This document shows, piece after piece, positions 34,010 through 42,570 of a stretch of DNA of 64,000 nt. The position numbers were made by a program, and so were the translations under genes. This DNA is from CAZCAC01 sp964496575 (GTDB lineage: Bacteria; Planctomycetota; UBA1135; GCA-002686595), in NCBI GenBank assembly GCA_964496575.1, contig CAZCAC010000004.1:1-64000 (forward strand). Direction: 5' to 3'. Numbering within the stretch: position 1 is the first letter of the stretch; every line of letters starts with the position of its first letter. Below the pieces are notes generated by a model that saw nothing but the letters and a program-made list of their open reading frames with translations, did no database searches and was not told the DNA's origin.

Positions 34010-35758
34010 ATGATGCTCCGCAAGACCCTCGCAGCCGCCGCTGCGCTCGCCTGTCTGATCTCCAACGCCCACTCCACGCCCGACGACCCGCTCCCGTCGA
34101 GCTTCGACACCCTGGGCCCGGTCTACGGGACCGAGGTCTTCTCACAGGTCAGCGGCCCCGTGACCAAGAGCGTGATCGGGGACCTGAATGGAGATCTCTT
34201 CCTGGACTCGATCACCCTCTCGGGGAATCGGGCCGTGCTCCTCTCGGGTGTCGGCTTCTACGACGCCGGCGTCCTCCTGGGGCCGCAGAACATCGTGGAC
34301 ATGGCGTTCGTTCCCGGGGTCCTCGAAGACCCGCCGCGGGACGTCCTGGCCTTCTCCAAGCCCAACGGCCTCCGGGTCCTCTGGTGGAACGATGACACGA
34401 ACACCATCGTCAGCAGCCTCCTGAGCGCGTCCGGCGGCAACGCCCGACACGTCGCGGTGGGGCACTTCGACCAGGATCCGGACGAGCGCCTGGACGTGGT
34501 GACGGTCCACGACCTGGGTCCCGACCTGTCGCTGGTGTCACAGTACCTGAATCTGCGCCGCGTCGGCGGCCAGTGGCAGTTCGACACCGGACCCGCCCAG
34601 ATGCTCTCCTACTCGATCGAGGATCTGACCGTGATGCAGTACGACGGCGTCGGGACCGATGAGCTCGCGATCGTCAACTCGACGCACATCCGCTTCCTCC
34701 AGGCCAACCTGATCGAGGCCGGTTCCTTCTCGATCGACTCCTCCGCTCAGCGGATCATGACGATCGAGACCCCTGCCGCGGCCCCCGAGCGCGCGGCCAC
34801 GTTGTTGAACCTCGCCCCCGGCGCGCAGCTGCTCTACGCCATGGGCTCGAGCGAGGTCGACTCTCCGCTCAGTCTGGCGGGAGTCGATATCGTCGGGGCG
34901 ACGTGCGGTGACACCAACTTCGACGGCCGGGGCGACCTGATCATCAGCCAGGCGGCCACCAGCGATCTACTGGTCTTCGACTACATCAACCACGGAGGCA
35001 GCGGGGGGGGGCAACCTCTGTCTCCCTACGATTGGCTGGACAGGTTCCAGCCCCTCCCGACCGTGGCGCCCGGCGAGTGCGACTCGAACTGCGGCCCGGG
35101 GACCACGGAGGGCACACCGGTCGTCGCGGACCTCGACCACGACGGGGACGGAGACATCCACGCCTACATCGCGCAGATGGGAGGGGTGAGGGTCCTCGAG
35201 AGCAAGAACGCCAATCCCGCAGAGCCGGTGCCTCCCCATCCGACGGTGTTGGGATCGCTGAGCTTCTACAACCAGGGCGGTGGCATCAACGCCCCCGATT
35301 GGATCGACCTGGTCATCGCCCGGGGCGATCGCCTTCCGCAGGCCAACTACATGGAGGTCATCGTCTGGCACCAGAGCAGCGCGGACGCCGGCACCGACCT
35401 CGACCCCATCGATCGCCAGCTCGGGATGATTCCGACAGGAGGGAACGACCCCAACACGGGCGTCACGGTCAGTCTCGACAGGTTGCTGACCGAGGACCTG
35501 TCGCCCGATGTGTTCCCGATCGAGATCCGTGCCGTCGTGTACAACCCGGTCGATGATGTGATCACCACGGCGGGCCCCGCGCGTTGCTGGCTGTTCCTGG
35601 TGAGCGAGGAAGTCAAGGCGGCGGTCGAAACCGTGCACGGTGACAGCCTCGGGGAATTCGTGGAGCTCGGACACAACATCGAGGGCGACATGATCGGCGT
35701 CTACGAGAACGCCTACGTGCCGGCCTTCTACGGGGGGCTGATTCCGGATCCGCGCTGA
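34010..35758 (+). CDS. Secreted FG-GAP/VCBS-type beta-propeller protein
   Basis: A 582-residue protein with a signal peptide (MMLRKTLAAAAALACLISNAHS). At least three calcium-type FG-GAP motifs are visible: VIGDLNGDLFLDSITL, GDTNFDGRGDLIIS and VADLDHDGDGDIHAYI; weaker blades lie between them. The C-terminal 200 residues are a separate domain with no obvious name. Probably an extracellular binding protein. It is convergent with the CHAT gene, 10 bases apart. Confidence 0.7.
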   Translation: MMLRKTLAAAAALACLISNAHSTPDDPLPSSFDTLGPVYGTEVFSQVSGPVTKSVIGDLNGDLFLDSITLSGNRAVLLSGVGFYDAGVLLGPQNIVDMAFVPGVLEDPPRDVLAFSKPNGLRVLWWNDDTNTIVSSLLSASGGNARHVAVGHFDQDPDERLDVVTVHDLGPDLSLVSQYLNLRRVGGQWQFDTGPAQMLSYSIEDLTVMQYDGVGTDELAIVNSTHIRFLQANLIEAGSFSIDSSAQRIMTIETPAAAPERAATLLNLAPGAQLLYAMGSSEVDSPLSLAGVDIVGATCGDTNFDGRGDLIISQAATSDLLVFDYINHGGSGGGQPLSPYDWLDRFQPLPTVAPGECDSNCGPGTTEGTPVVADLDHDGDGDIHAYIAQMGGVRVLESKNANPAEPVPPHPTVLGSLSFYNQGGGINAPDWIDLVIARGDRLPQANYMEVIVWHQSSADAGTDLDPIDRQLGMIPTGGNDPNTGVTVSLDRLLTEDLSPDVFPIEIRAVVYNPVDDVITTAGPARCWLFLVSEEVKAAVETVHGDSLGEFVELGHNIEGDMIGVYENAYVPAFYGGLIPDPR

Positions 35759-35768
35759 TATCAGTCGA

Positions 35769-38291
35769 TCAGGACCGGCGCGCGCGGCGTGCTGCGGCAG
35801 CGGCGACGAGCGCCGCGGCCGCCAATCCTGCGGCGCCGAGGAGCCAGACGTCGGACGAGCGCGATGTGGGAGCTCGAGCCACACCGACCTCGGGGGGCGC
35901 CTCCGGGTAGAGCGGCTCCTGGCCGAGCCCGAGGACCCGCACTCGCCCGGTGTCGCCGAGGACTCGCCCCTCCGCGACCAGCTGCTCGCGGGCGAAGCGC
36001 AGGGCTTCCGCCGGCGACGCCCCGTGATGGACGAGGCGGTCGTGCATCCACGCCGCGAGCCGCAGCGAAGGCCCGAGGTCGAGATCGCTGTCCGAGAGCA
36101 CGACGGCGCACGCCCCGGCGACGAGCCAGGCGCCGCCCAGGTGGCCGCTCGCCTCGTCGCCCGGTCGCTCGGGGCCCAGCCCGGCGCGGCACGCGAAGAG
36201 CAGGACGAGCGGCGGAGCGGACAGCTCCTCCGCGTCGTCGCAGGTCAAGAGCCCTTCGTCCTCCCCCTCTCCCGTGAGCACGATGGCAGCGGGTCGCTCG
36301 ATGCCTCCGTCCTGAACGGCGTGGGCCAGAAACTGCAGCGAGCGAGTGCGAGAGAGGTCGACTTCGACGAGACGGGCGCGCGTGGCGTCGGAGCCCGAGA
36401 GGACGAGGGTGCGACTCGGTGCGTAAGCGAGGGTGAGATCCCGCGCCTCCTCTGCTCCGAAGTCCAGCGGTGCGAGGTCGGGCCAGTCATCCCGGACCGC
36501 GGGAGAAGTGACGGGAGCGCCGACGACCACGAGGTCGAGTTCGGGGGCCTCGGGCTTCTCGCGGCGCCTCAGCGCGAGCCCCAGCGGGAGCGACGGGAGG
36601 TAGTCCACCGCCCGCGCGATCCCGAGGGGACCGTCGCTCCCGAGGGGCAGCTGCTCGAAGGCCACGTGCCCCAGGAGATCGGCGCCCACGATGGTGACTC
36701 CTCGCCACTCCCGTAGACGCTCGAGGACCTCGGGAGGCAGGAGCTCCGACTGCGTCAGCGAGCTCTCGGGGTCGAGCTCGGCGTACGCCAGGCCCTCGCG
36801 GTCCAGAGCGAACACGTGGGAACCCTCGGGAGCGGGGAGGTAGATCAGCATTCCGCGCTCTTCGTCGAGCAGCTCGCGCCGGACCGAGTCCAGATCCCCG
36901 GTCTCGCCACCGAGACGACGGACGAGCGTGCTCTCCGCCTGGACGCGCATGAGCTCCTCGAGCGCCCTTTCGGCTCCTGTCCGGGGGCCGTGTACCGCCA
37001 CCGAGAGATCGATGAGCGCGCCGAGAAACGAACGCCGGAGCCCGTAGTGCAGGAAGCCGAGGCCTCCCTGCCGATTGGGGGTCAGGCTCCAGAGCTCGAT
37101 GCGCCGGTGGACGGCGTCGGTCAGCGCACGCAGGCGCGGCTCGAGCACGTCAGCACCACCCCCGCGGGCGAGGGCCAGCCGCGCTGCAATCGTCTCGAGC
37201 TCCGCCTCCATTGCCGAGGTGCCCAGGGGGTCTCGCAGCTGCTTCCACGGGTCGAGTCGACTGCGGGCGCTCTCCAGGAGCTCCTGTGCGCCCGCCAGCT
37301 CGCCGCGGCGGATCTTCAGACCGGCGTAACGCATCTCCATGATGAGCGCGTCGGCCGACGCGAACTCCGGGATCGCGCGCGCTTCGTCGAACGCGGCGAT
37401 CGCCTTGCTCTCCAGCGCGGGTTCTTTCCGCGACAGCTCCGTGAGCGCCTGCCCCCGGGCAGAGAGCAGGCTCGCTCGCAAGGCGGGGACGCCCGCGTAT
37501 CGCTCGTTCTCCAGGCGCGAGCGCACGAGCTCGACGACCTTCTCGGGGCGCCCGCGCGCGTGCCACAGGTTGATCTCCAGCTGCTCGGAAACGAGGACGT
37601 CGGCCGCGTGGACTCCACCCTGCCGCACCATGTCGCTAGCGTCCTCGCTCTCCAGGGCGGCGAGATCGAACAGGCCGAGTCCCAGGAAGATCCTCCCTCG
37701 CAAGACCGGAGTTCGGCGACGCAAGCTGTCCCAGTCCCTGCCGTCGAGCATCGCCCGCAGCCCATCCTCCAGACTACCGAGCGCGGCCAGATAGTCCGCC
37801 CGCTGGATCTCCACGTCGCTCAGGACGAAGTGGACGAACGGCATCGTCTTCACCGCCTTCTCCACCTCGAGCACGGTGTCCTGCAGCGCCTCGCGCGCCT
37901 CCGTCAGCCGCCCGGCGAGAGCGAGCACCTCGCCCATCCGGAGCCGGCCACGTGCCTCGCACTCGGCGATGCCGGATCGGCGGGCGTGCTCGACACCCTG
38001 CTCCGCCCATTCGAGGCGGTCCTCGAAAGGCGCTTCACCGTCGTACCGACCGCGCGCGGACCGAGCACTCGACAGCGCGATCTGGGCGCGGACCGTGTCC
38101 AGTCCCGAGAGCTCGGGGAGCAAGGTCTCGATCTTCTCCTCGAGCACGGCCAGCTCGTCGAGCGAGCCACGAGGATCGACCTGGAGCGATCCGAGGGCAG
38201 CGTCCAGCACGTTCACGCGCCTGCAATCGTCAAGGAACTCCTGCGCACCGAGCGGCGCCGCGAGCGCGATCAGGGCGAGCGCAACCAGCAC
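35769..38291 (-). CDS. Secreted TPR-CHAT protease-like protein with C-terminal membrane anchor
   Basis: An 840-residue protein from GTG 38291, which gives a signal peptide (MLVALALIALAAPLGAQ) and overlaps the anti-sigma gene by 22 bases. The middle is TPR-like helices; the C-terminal half is a CHAT domain with His657 (SLQFLAHAVQDG) and Cys701 (VLLFACRAGLG), the expected caspase-like dyad, followed by HLGGAWLVAGACAVVLSDSD. At the extreme C-terminus a hydrophobic helix (about 814-833) and RRARRS form a membrane anchor. Last gene of the ECF sigma/anti-sigma operon, hence likely the regulated output. Confidence 0.75.
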   Translation of the reverse strand: MLVALALIALAAPLGAQEFLDDCRRVNVLDAALGSLQVDPRGSLDELAVLEEKIETLLPELSGLDTVRAQIALSSARSARGRYDGEAPFEDRLEWAEQGVEHARRSGIAECEARGRLRMGEVLALAGRLTEAREALQDTVLEVEKAVKTMPFVHFVLSDVEIQRADYLAALGSLEDGLRAMLDGRDWDSLRRRTPVLRGRIFLGLGLFDLAALESEDASDMVRQGGVHAADVLVSEQLEINLWHARGRPEKVVELVRSRLENERYAGVPALRASLLSARGQALTELSRKEPALESKAIAAFDEARAIPEFASADALIMEMRYAGLKIRRGELAGAQELLESARSRLDPWKQLRDPLGTSAMEAELETIAARLALARGGGADVLEPRLRALTDAVHRRIELWSLTPNRQGGLGFLHYGLRRSFLGALIDLSVAVHGPRTGAERALEELMRVQAESTLVRRLGGETGDLDSVRRELLDEERGMLIYLPAPEGSHVFALDREGLAYAELDPESSLTQSELLPPEVLERLREWRGVTIVGADLLGHVAFEQLPLGSDGPLGIARAVDYLPSLPLGLALRRREKPEAPELDLVVVGAPVTSPAVRDDWPDLAPLDFGAEEARDLTLAYAPSRTLVLSGSDATRARLVEVDLSRTRSLQFLAHAVQDGGIERPAAIVLTGEGEDEGLLTCDDAEELSAPPLVLLFACRAGLGPERPGDEASGHLGGAWLVAGACAVVLSDSDLDLGPSLRLAAWMHDRLVHHGASPAEALRFAREQLVAEGRVLGDTGRVRVLGLGQEPLYPEAPPEVGVARAPTSRSSDVWLLGAAGLAAAALVAAAAARRARRS

Positions 38292-38968
38292 TCGGCACCG
38301 AGCGAATCGACGTGACGCCCGGAGGAGTTGTACACGTACACTCGCCAGCGAATTCGATCGGGCCACTCTCTCCACTCCTCGTCCGCAGGGGTCCATTCAG
38401 TCTCGGTCAGGTTCTTGTGCCCGGCCAGCGTCCGCGTACGGCCGTCCGGCTCGGTGGCGAGGATGGTGAGGTCGTACCACGATCCCGGGAGCTCGGAGCC
38501 GCGCCAGGCGAAGCTCTCGAAGGCGTCGACCTCGCCGACCGGTCGTACGGCCTCCCAATCGCCGCTCCCCAGGGTGGGGCCGTTCTCGGGGGGCCCGTTC
38601 CGCGAGGAGCCGCCGGGGACGACGATCCAGACGAGGAGCAGGACGGCCGCCGCCGCGGCGAGGGTGAAGGCCGTCCCCCGCCAGCGCCTCGCGCCCCGTT
38701 CGGCGCGCGCCCGGCGCAGGTGAGCGCGCAGCTCCGCCTCGGCCCGCGTCCCGACCTCCCCGTCCTCGAGCGCCGCGGCGTCCTCGATCGTTGCGCGCAC
38801 TTCGTCCCCCGTCGCGTCCAGGTGCGACACGACGTCCAGGAGTTCCTCGAGCTCCCGGCGGCAGGCCTCACAGCCGGCGAGCTCCGAGCCCTCGAAGGCC
38901 TCCCGTGGATCACCCGCGGCGAGGATCTCGGGGAGAAGCGTCTCGTGTTCCTCGGAGTGTTCCGTCAT
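38270..38968 (-). CDS. Anti-sigma factor-like membrane protein
   Basis: A 232-residue protein. The cytoplasmic N-terminus contains ELAGCEACRRELEELLDVVSHL, a CxxC of zinc-finger anti-sigma type without an obvious upstream His-x3-Cys partner. One transmembrane helix follows at about 98-116 (FTLAAAAAVLLLVWIVV), then an exported domain of about 115 residues with strand-like SWYDLTILATEP. The ATG overlaps the sigma gene's TGA (ATGA). Likely holds the neighbouring ECF sigma at the membrane. Confidence 0.75.
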   Translation of the reverse strand: MTEHSEEHETLLPEILAAGDPREAFEGSELAGCEACRRELEELLDVVSHLDATGDEVRATIEDAAALEDGEVGTRAEAELRAHLRRARAERGARRWRGTAFTLAAAAAVLLLVWIVVPGGSSRNGPPENGPTLGSGDWEAVRPVGEVDAFESFAWRGSELPGSWYDLTILATEPDGRTRTLAGHKNLTETEWTPADEEWREWPDRIRWRVYVYNSSGRHVDSLGAECWLRSP

Positions 38969-39567
38969 GCCTTCTCTCCGGACGTCTGCTGTTCTGTCTT
39001 CGCCAACCACCGATTCAGTTGCCGCAATCCCCGGTAGTACCGAGCCTTGGCCGTGTTGGGAGAGATTCCGAGACGACTGCTGAGGACCTCGAAGGTGAGC
39101 TCCTCGAAGTGCTTGAGTCTCAGGATCACGGCCACGTCATCGTCGAGCCGCTCCAGGCTCTCGTGAACGTGCTCGTGGTCGACCGCCTGGTGGACCTCCG
39201 GCGCGAGCGGCTCGCGATCGGTCCCGACCTCCTCCAGCGAGCCCGGCAGACCGCGCCGGGTGCGCAGCTTCCGCAGGAGCTCGAAGAAGCAGAAGCGGTA
39301 CACCCAGACCTCCAGCGGGCCGCGACCGTCGAAGTTCTCGAGCTTGCGCCAGATCGCCGTCATCGCCTCCTGGGCCACGTCCTCGACCTCCTCGGCGCTC
39401 AACGGTCGCCCCAGCCGCGCGTTCTTGGCCGCGACCATCCGCGGCACGCACCGCATCCGCTGCACGAAGCGTTCTTCCGCCCGAGGATCTCCGGCCAGGG
39501 TGCGCCGGATCAGGTCCAGATCCTCGAGGGGGGACTCTCCGGCGCGATCGGGGGGCGAGCGATCCAT
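38965..39567 (-). CDS. ECF RNA polymerase sigma factor
   Basis: A 200-residue sigma-70 family protein from ATG 39567. Region 2: EEVEDVAQEAMTAIWRKLENFDGR with PLEVWVYRFCFFELLRKLR. Region 4: LERLDDDVAVILRLKHFEELTF and the recognition helix LGISPNTAKARYYRGLRQL. First gene of an operon with its anti-sigma and a CHAT protein. The divergent gene on the other side is a second, unrelated-looking ECF sigma, 134 bases away. Confidence 0.87.
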   Translation of the reverse strand: MDRSPPDRAGESPLEDLDLIRRTLAGDPRAEERFVQRMRCVPRMVAAKNARLGRPLSAEEVEDVAQEAMTAIWRKLENFDGRGPLEVWVYRFCFFELLRKLRTRRGLPGSLEEVGTDREPLAPEVHQAVDHEHVHESLERLDDDVAVILRLKHFEELTFEVLSSRLGISPNTAKARYYRGLRQLNRWLAKTEQQTSGEKA

Positions 39568-39701
39568 CCTCCCAGGATAGCGGAATCTCGGCCCGATCGC
39601 GCAGCGATCGGGTCGAGGCGGAGAGCGTGAGCGCGGTTCTTCCGGGTTCTCCACAACCAACCGCCCGAGCCGTGAAGAGAAACCACTGGCCCGGAGCACT
39701 C

Positions 39702-40346
39702 ATGAACACCAACAGCCTGCCGCAGCTCTGCACCAACAGCTGTCTCGCCGCGCGGATTCCGATCCGCGACGAGGCGAAGGGTGCGGGTGATGGGGACGAC
39801 GAGGACTCGCCTCCGATGCTCTCGCGAGCGCTCGTCCGCTATCGCGGATTCCTGGAGAGCCTCGCCCAGCGGTACGTCTCCGCCGACGACGAGGCGCAGG
39901 ATCTGGTCCAGGAGACGTACCTGACCGCGCTCCGCAACCCGCCGTCCTCCACGCACCGCATCCGGGGTTGGCTGGCGAAGGTGCTCCGCAATCTGGCCAC
40001 GAACCGGTTCCGGCGAGAGAGTCGTTCGCGCTCGTCCGGGTGGCTCGATGAGGTCGAGGGAGGGCTGGAGGATCCGGTGACCACGGCCGAGAAGCTGGGT
40101 CTGCAGAAGCGAGTCCATCGGGCCTTGACCAGGCTCGACGAGAAGCATCGCGTGGTGCTTCACCTGCGCTACTACCACGACCTGCCCCCCCGGAGAATCG
40201 CCGCGCGCCTCGGGATTCCCGTCGAGACCGTGCGCTCGCGGCATCGCCGAGCCCTCGCGCGGCTGCGGTACGAGCTCGGTCGCGATCCGATTACGGGGCG
40301 ACGGGGAACTCGAGAAAGGTCAGGGCTCCGACGCCCCGAGCGTTGA
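39702..40346 (+). CDS. ECF RNA polymerase sigma factor
   Basis: A 214-residue sigma-70 family protein from ATG 39702. Region 2: VSADDEAQDLVQETYLTAL and IRGWLAKVLRNLATNRFRRE. Region 4: LTRLDEKHRVVLHLRYYHDLPPRRIAA and IPVETVRSRHRRALARLRYEL. No anti-sigma gene follows. Instead its last 56 bases overlap the end of the converging SGNH esterase gene, so the two 3' ends are antisense to each other. Confidence 0.85.
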   Translation: MNTNSLPQLCTNSCLAARIPIRDEAKGAGDGDDEDSPPMLSRALVRYRGFLESLAQRYVSADDEAQDLVQETYLTALRNPPSSTHRIRGWLAKVLRNLATNRFRRESRSRSSGWLDEVEGGLEDPVTTAEKLGLQKRVHRALTRLDEKHRVVLHLRYYHDLPPRRIAARLGIPVETVRSRHRRALARLRYELGRDPITGRRGTRERSGLRRPER

Positions 40347-42369
40347 GGATCCAGGGACCGTCACCGCTGTGGCCGTCGTAGGAGATCGACGTGGCCGACG
40401 TGGACCCGGAGAGCTGGAGCAGGATCGCGTTGCCCGCCACCGTGCCGGAGGTCACCGAAACGGCGTCGTTCAGGGTGAAGCTGACCTCGGAGCCGGCCTC
40501 CCAGATCAACACGTCATCGGGGTCCCGGAAAGTCAGGAGGATCGAGTCGTTCGCGGCGCCGACGAGCTCGGCCGTGGCGATGTTCGGGGGGTCGATCTCC
40601 TGCGTGTCGATCGAGCCATGGAGGTCCCTGGCGATGACGCGCGAGATCCGGTCACCGAGCTCCCGGAATCCGACGTAGTGGAAGTGGCAGCCGTCATACT
40701 GCGGGGCGGCGGTCGTCGACATGACTTCGACGTCCGGGTAGAGGTCCGGCACCGTGCGCTGGAACTCGCGCACGTCCGCGTTGAGCTGTCCACAGCCCGG
40801 GCGAACCTGGAACACGTAGATCTTCTCCAGCGCGGGGTAGTCCTGCAGCCAGGCGTCGCGGAGCAGGCCGAACCCGGTCGCGTACGCGTTGACGTCGCCC
40901 CCATCGCTCTCCCCCTGATACCACAGCAGCGCTCGAGCCCCGGTGTCGATCTCCGCCTGCCTCGCACGGTAGAGGAGGCGCCCGTAGATCGTCGAGAGAT
41001 CGGTGGGGTCCACGTCGTTGCGCTGGTGGGCGGCGATGACGGAGCCGCCGGCCGCGCCGTTGATCAGCCCGATCGGAACCTGCTCCTGCAGCAAGAGCAG
41101 CTCCGCGGCGCGCAGGGCCCAGGCCCCGACCGTGCAGTGAAGGTAGCTGCCCTCCCCGTCGGCGAGACCCCAGTGCTGGTCGAGGACCACGCCGGGTTCC
41201 TTGATCGAGCTGCCGAAGGAACGAATCCAGGGGCTCTGCGACTGGTTCGCGAGCCCCTCTCCCCAGAGGTCGTGCGCAACCGCGTTCGACTGGCCGCCTA
41301 GCAGGAAGGTATCCCCGCAGACGATCGAGTCGATCTCCCTGACCACGTCCCGCTGGGCTCCGGCGAGGAGCGTGATGACGACATCGTAGCTGTACAGGCC
41401 GGCCACCACTTCCGCGTCGAAGGCGAAGGTGGCCCAGGTGGGACTGTAGCTGAGGGGCTGGCTCTCCGTCACCCACGGCTGCCCGTCCCGGAGGATGCGC
41501 AGCTCGATCTGTTCGTATCCGGGGGTCTTGACGGTTCCTTCGATGACGACCCGCGCCTGGTCGAGTGGGTCCCGCTGGAACACCTGCCCGTGTCGCGGGA
41601 TCCGATCGTACTCCACCTCCGGCGTATTGCCCGAGCGATAGCGTCGGTCGAGCATGAACTCGATCAATTGCCGCTCGGCATCGGGCAGCACCCGGTCGTA
41701 GACGAACACCTCGGGGATCGAACCGATGAGGAAGCTGTTCCCGGCGCAGGCTCCGACCTGAATCCCGGGATCGGCGTGGGGAGCGGCGGAGCCGGTGCCC
41801 GCCAGCTGGCCGTTCTGGTACAGCCGCCCCTCGCCGGTGGTCGCGTCGTAGGTAGCCACCAGGATCGTCGCCTCGTGCAGTGGGGTGGGGATCGAGCTGA
41901 TCACGAACGAACCGGAGTGGAACATCCGCACGCGATCCCCGTTGCCGTAGTAGAGCGCGTGTTCACTCGCGCCCGAGAGCACGTTGTTGTTGGCTCCGTA
42001 GTCGTCGAGTTGCACCACCGCGATCTTGGTGTAGTCCCCGGTGGGCATACCGACGTCGCTCGTGAGCAGATCGTTGCCGTCGAAGCGCAGCGCGGCGCGA
42101 CCCCCTGCTCCGAAGGGATCGCAGAGCGGCATCTGGCTCCCCTCGGGCTGGGTGAGCTCCAGCGGGGCCCGGTCGAACGCGCCCCAGCGGGAGACGGTGT
42201 TCCCCAGCTCCAGGTCGACCCGCCGGTCTGCCCGCAGCCACAGGACCCGTCCCTCGGCGGGAGGGTAGTGGAGGGCCTCGATCGATTGCCCGCCACCGAA
42301 GGAGACCTCGGGGAGCGCCAGGAGAACGAGGAAGGAGGCGGCTGCAGACCTTGAGATCGCGAGGGACAT
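40291..42369 (-). CDS. Secreted LamG-like plus SGNH/sialate O-acetylesterase-type protein
   Basis: A 692-residue protein with a signal peptide (AAASFLVLLALPEVSFG). Residues about 35-245 are a concanavalin-like (LamG) lectin domain (EGRVLWLRADRRVDLE, GEGRLYQNGQLAGTG). Residues about 345-600 are an SGNH esterase of the sialate O-acetylesterase type: block I GGQSN (Ser361), block II LINGAAGGS, block III YQGESD, and block V D559 and H562 in DGCH. A short beta domain ends the protein. Likely removes acetyl groups from polysaccharides outside the cell. Confidence 0.82.
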   Translation of the reverse strand: MSLAISRSAAASFLVLLALPEVSFGGGQSIEALHYPPAEGRVLWLRADRRVDLELGNTVSRWGAFDRAPLELTQPEGSQMPLCDPFGAGGRAALRFDGNDLLTSDVGMPTGDYTKIAVVQLDDYGANNNVLSGASEHALYYGNGDRVRMFHSGSFVISSIPTPLHEATILVATYDATTGEGRLYQNGQLAGTGSAAPHADPGIQVGACAGNSFLIGSIPEVFVYDRVLPDAERQLIEFMLDRRYRSGNTPEVEYDRIPRHGQVFQRDPLDQARVVIEGTVKTPGYEQIELRILRDGQPWVTESQPLSYSPTWATFAFDAEVVAGLYSYDVVITLLAGAQRDVVREIDSIVCGDTFLLGGQSNAVAHDLWGEGLANQSQSPWIRSFGSSIKEPGVVLDQHWGLADGEGSYLHCTVGAWALRAAELLLLQEQVPIGLINGAAGGSVIAAHQRNDVDPTDLSTIYGRLLYRARQAEIDTGARALLWYQGESDGGDVNAYATGFGLLRDAWLQDYPALEKIYVFQVRPGCGQLNADVREFQRTVPDLYPDVEVMSTTAAPQYDGCHFHYVGFRELGDRISRVIARDLHGSIDTQEIDPPNIATAELVGAANDSILLTFRDPDDVLIWEAGSEVSFTLNDAVSVTSGTVAGNAILLQLSGSTSATSISYDGHSGDGPWILNARGVGALTFLEFPVAP

Positions 42370-42480
42370 GATGACTCCGGATGGGGATGGATCGACAAGA
42401 TCGGCCATTCCCTGAATGGGCAATCGGAGGAAAAGGGCGGCCCGACCTCCGGAGGATCGGCGCGGGGGGGAACCGAGCGG

Positions 42481-42570
42481 CTACCCGTCCCGGTGCTTGC
42501 GCCAGCAGTACCGGAACTGGTGGTGGGAGAGGCCGAGCGCCTCGGCGATCACGGACAGAAGGTCACCGCC
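42481..42570 (-). pseudogene. Remnant resembling the C-terminal Fis-type HTH of a sigma-54 regulator
   Basis: A minus-strand reading frame ending at TAG 42481-42483 encodes IAEALGLSHHQFRYCWRKH plus a few residues, very like the C-terminal helix-turn-helix of NtrC/PspF-type activators. It overlaps the last codons of the FG-GAP gene in another frame, and no AAA+ or receiver domain precedes it. Best read as a decayed gene end left by a rearrangement. Chance cannot be excluded for about 25 codons. Confidence 0.4.

Noticed and set aside
35769..38396. Start of the CHAT gene at 38396
   Set aside because: This would overlap the anti-sigma gene by 127 bases and bury the signal peptide 35 residues in. 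GTG 38291 gives a proper signal peptide.
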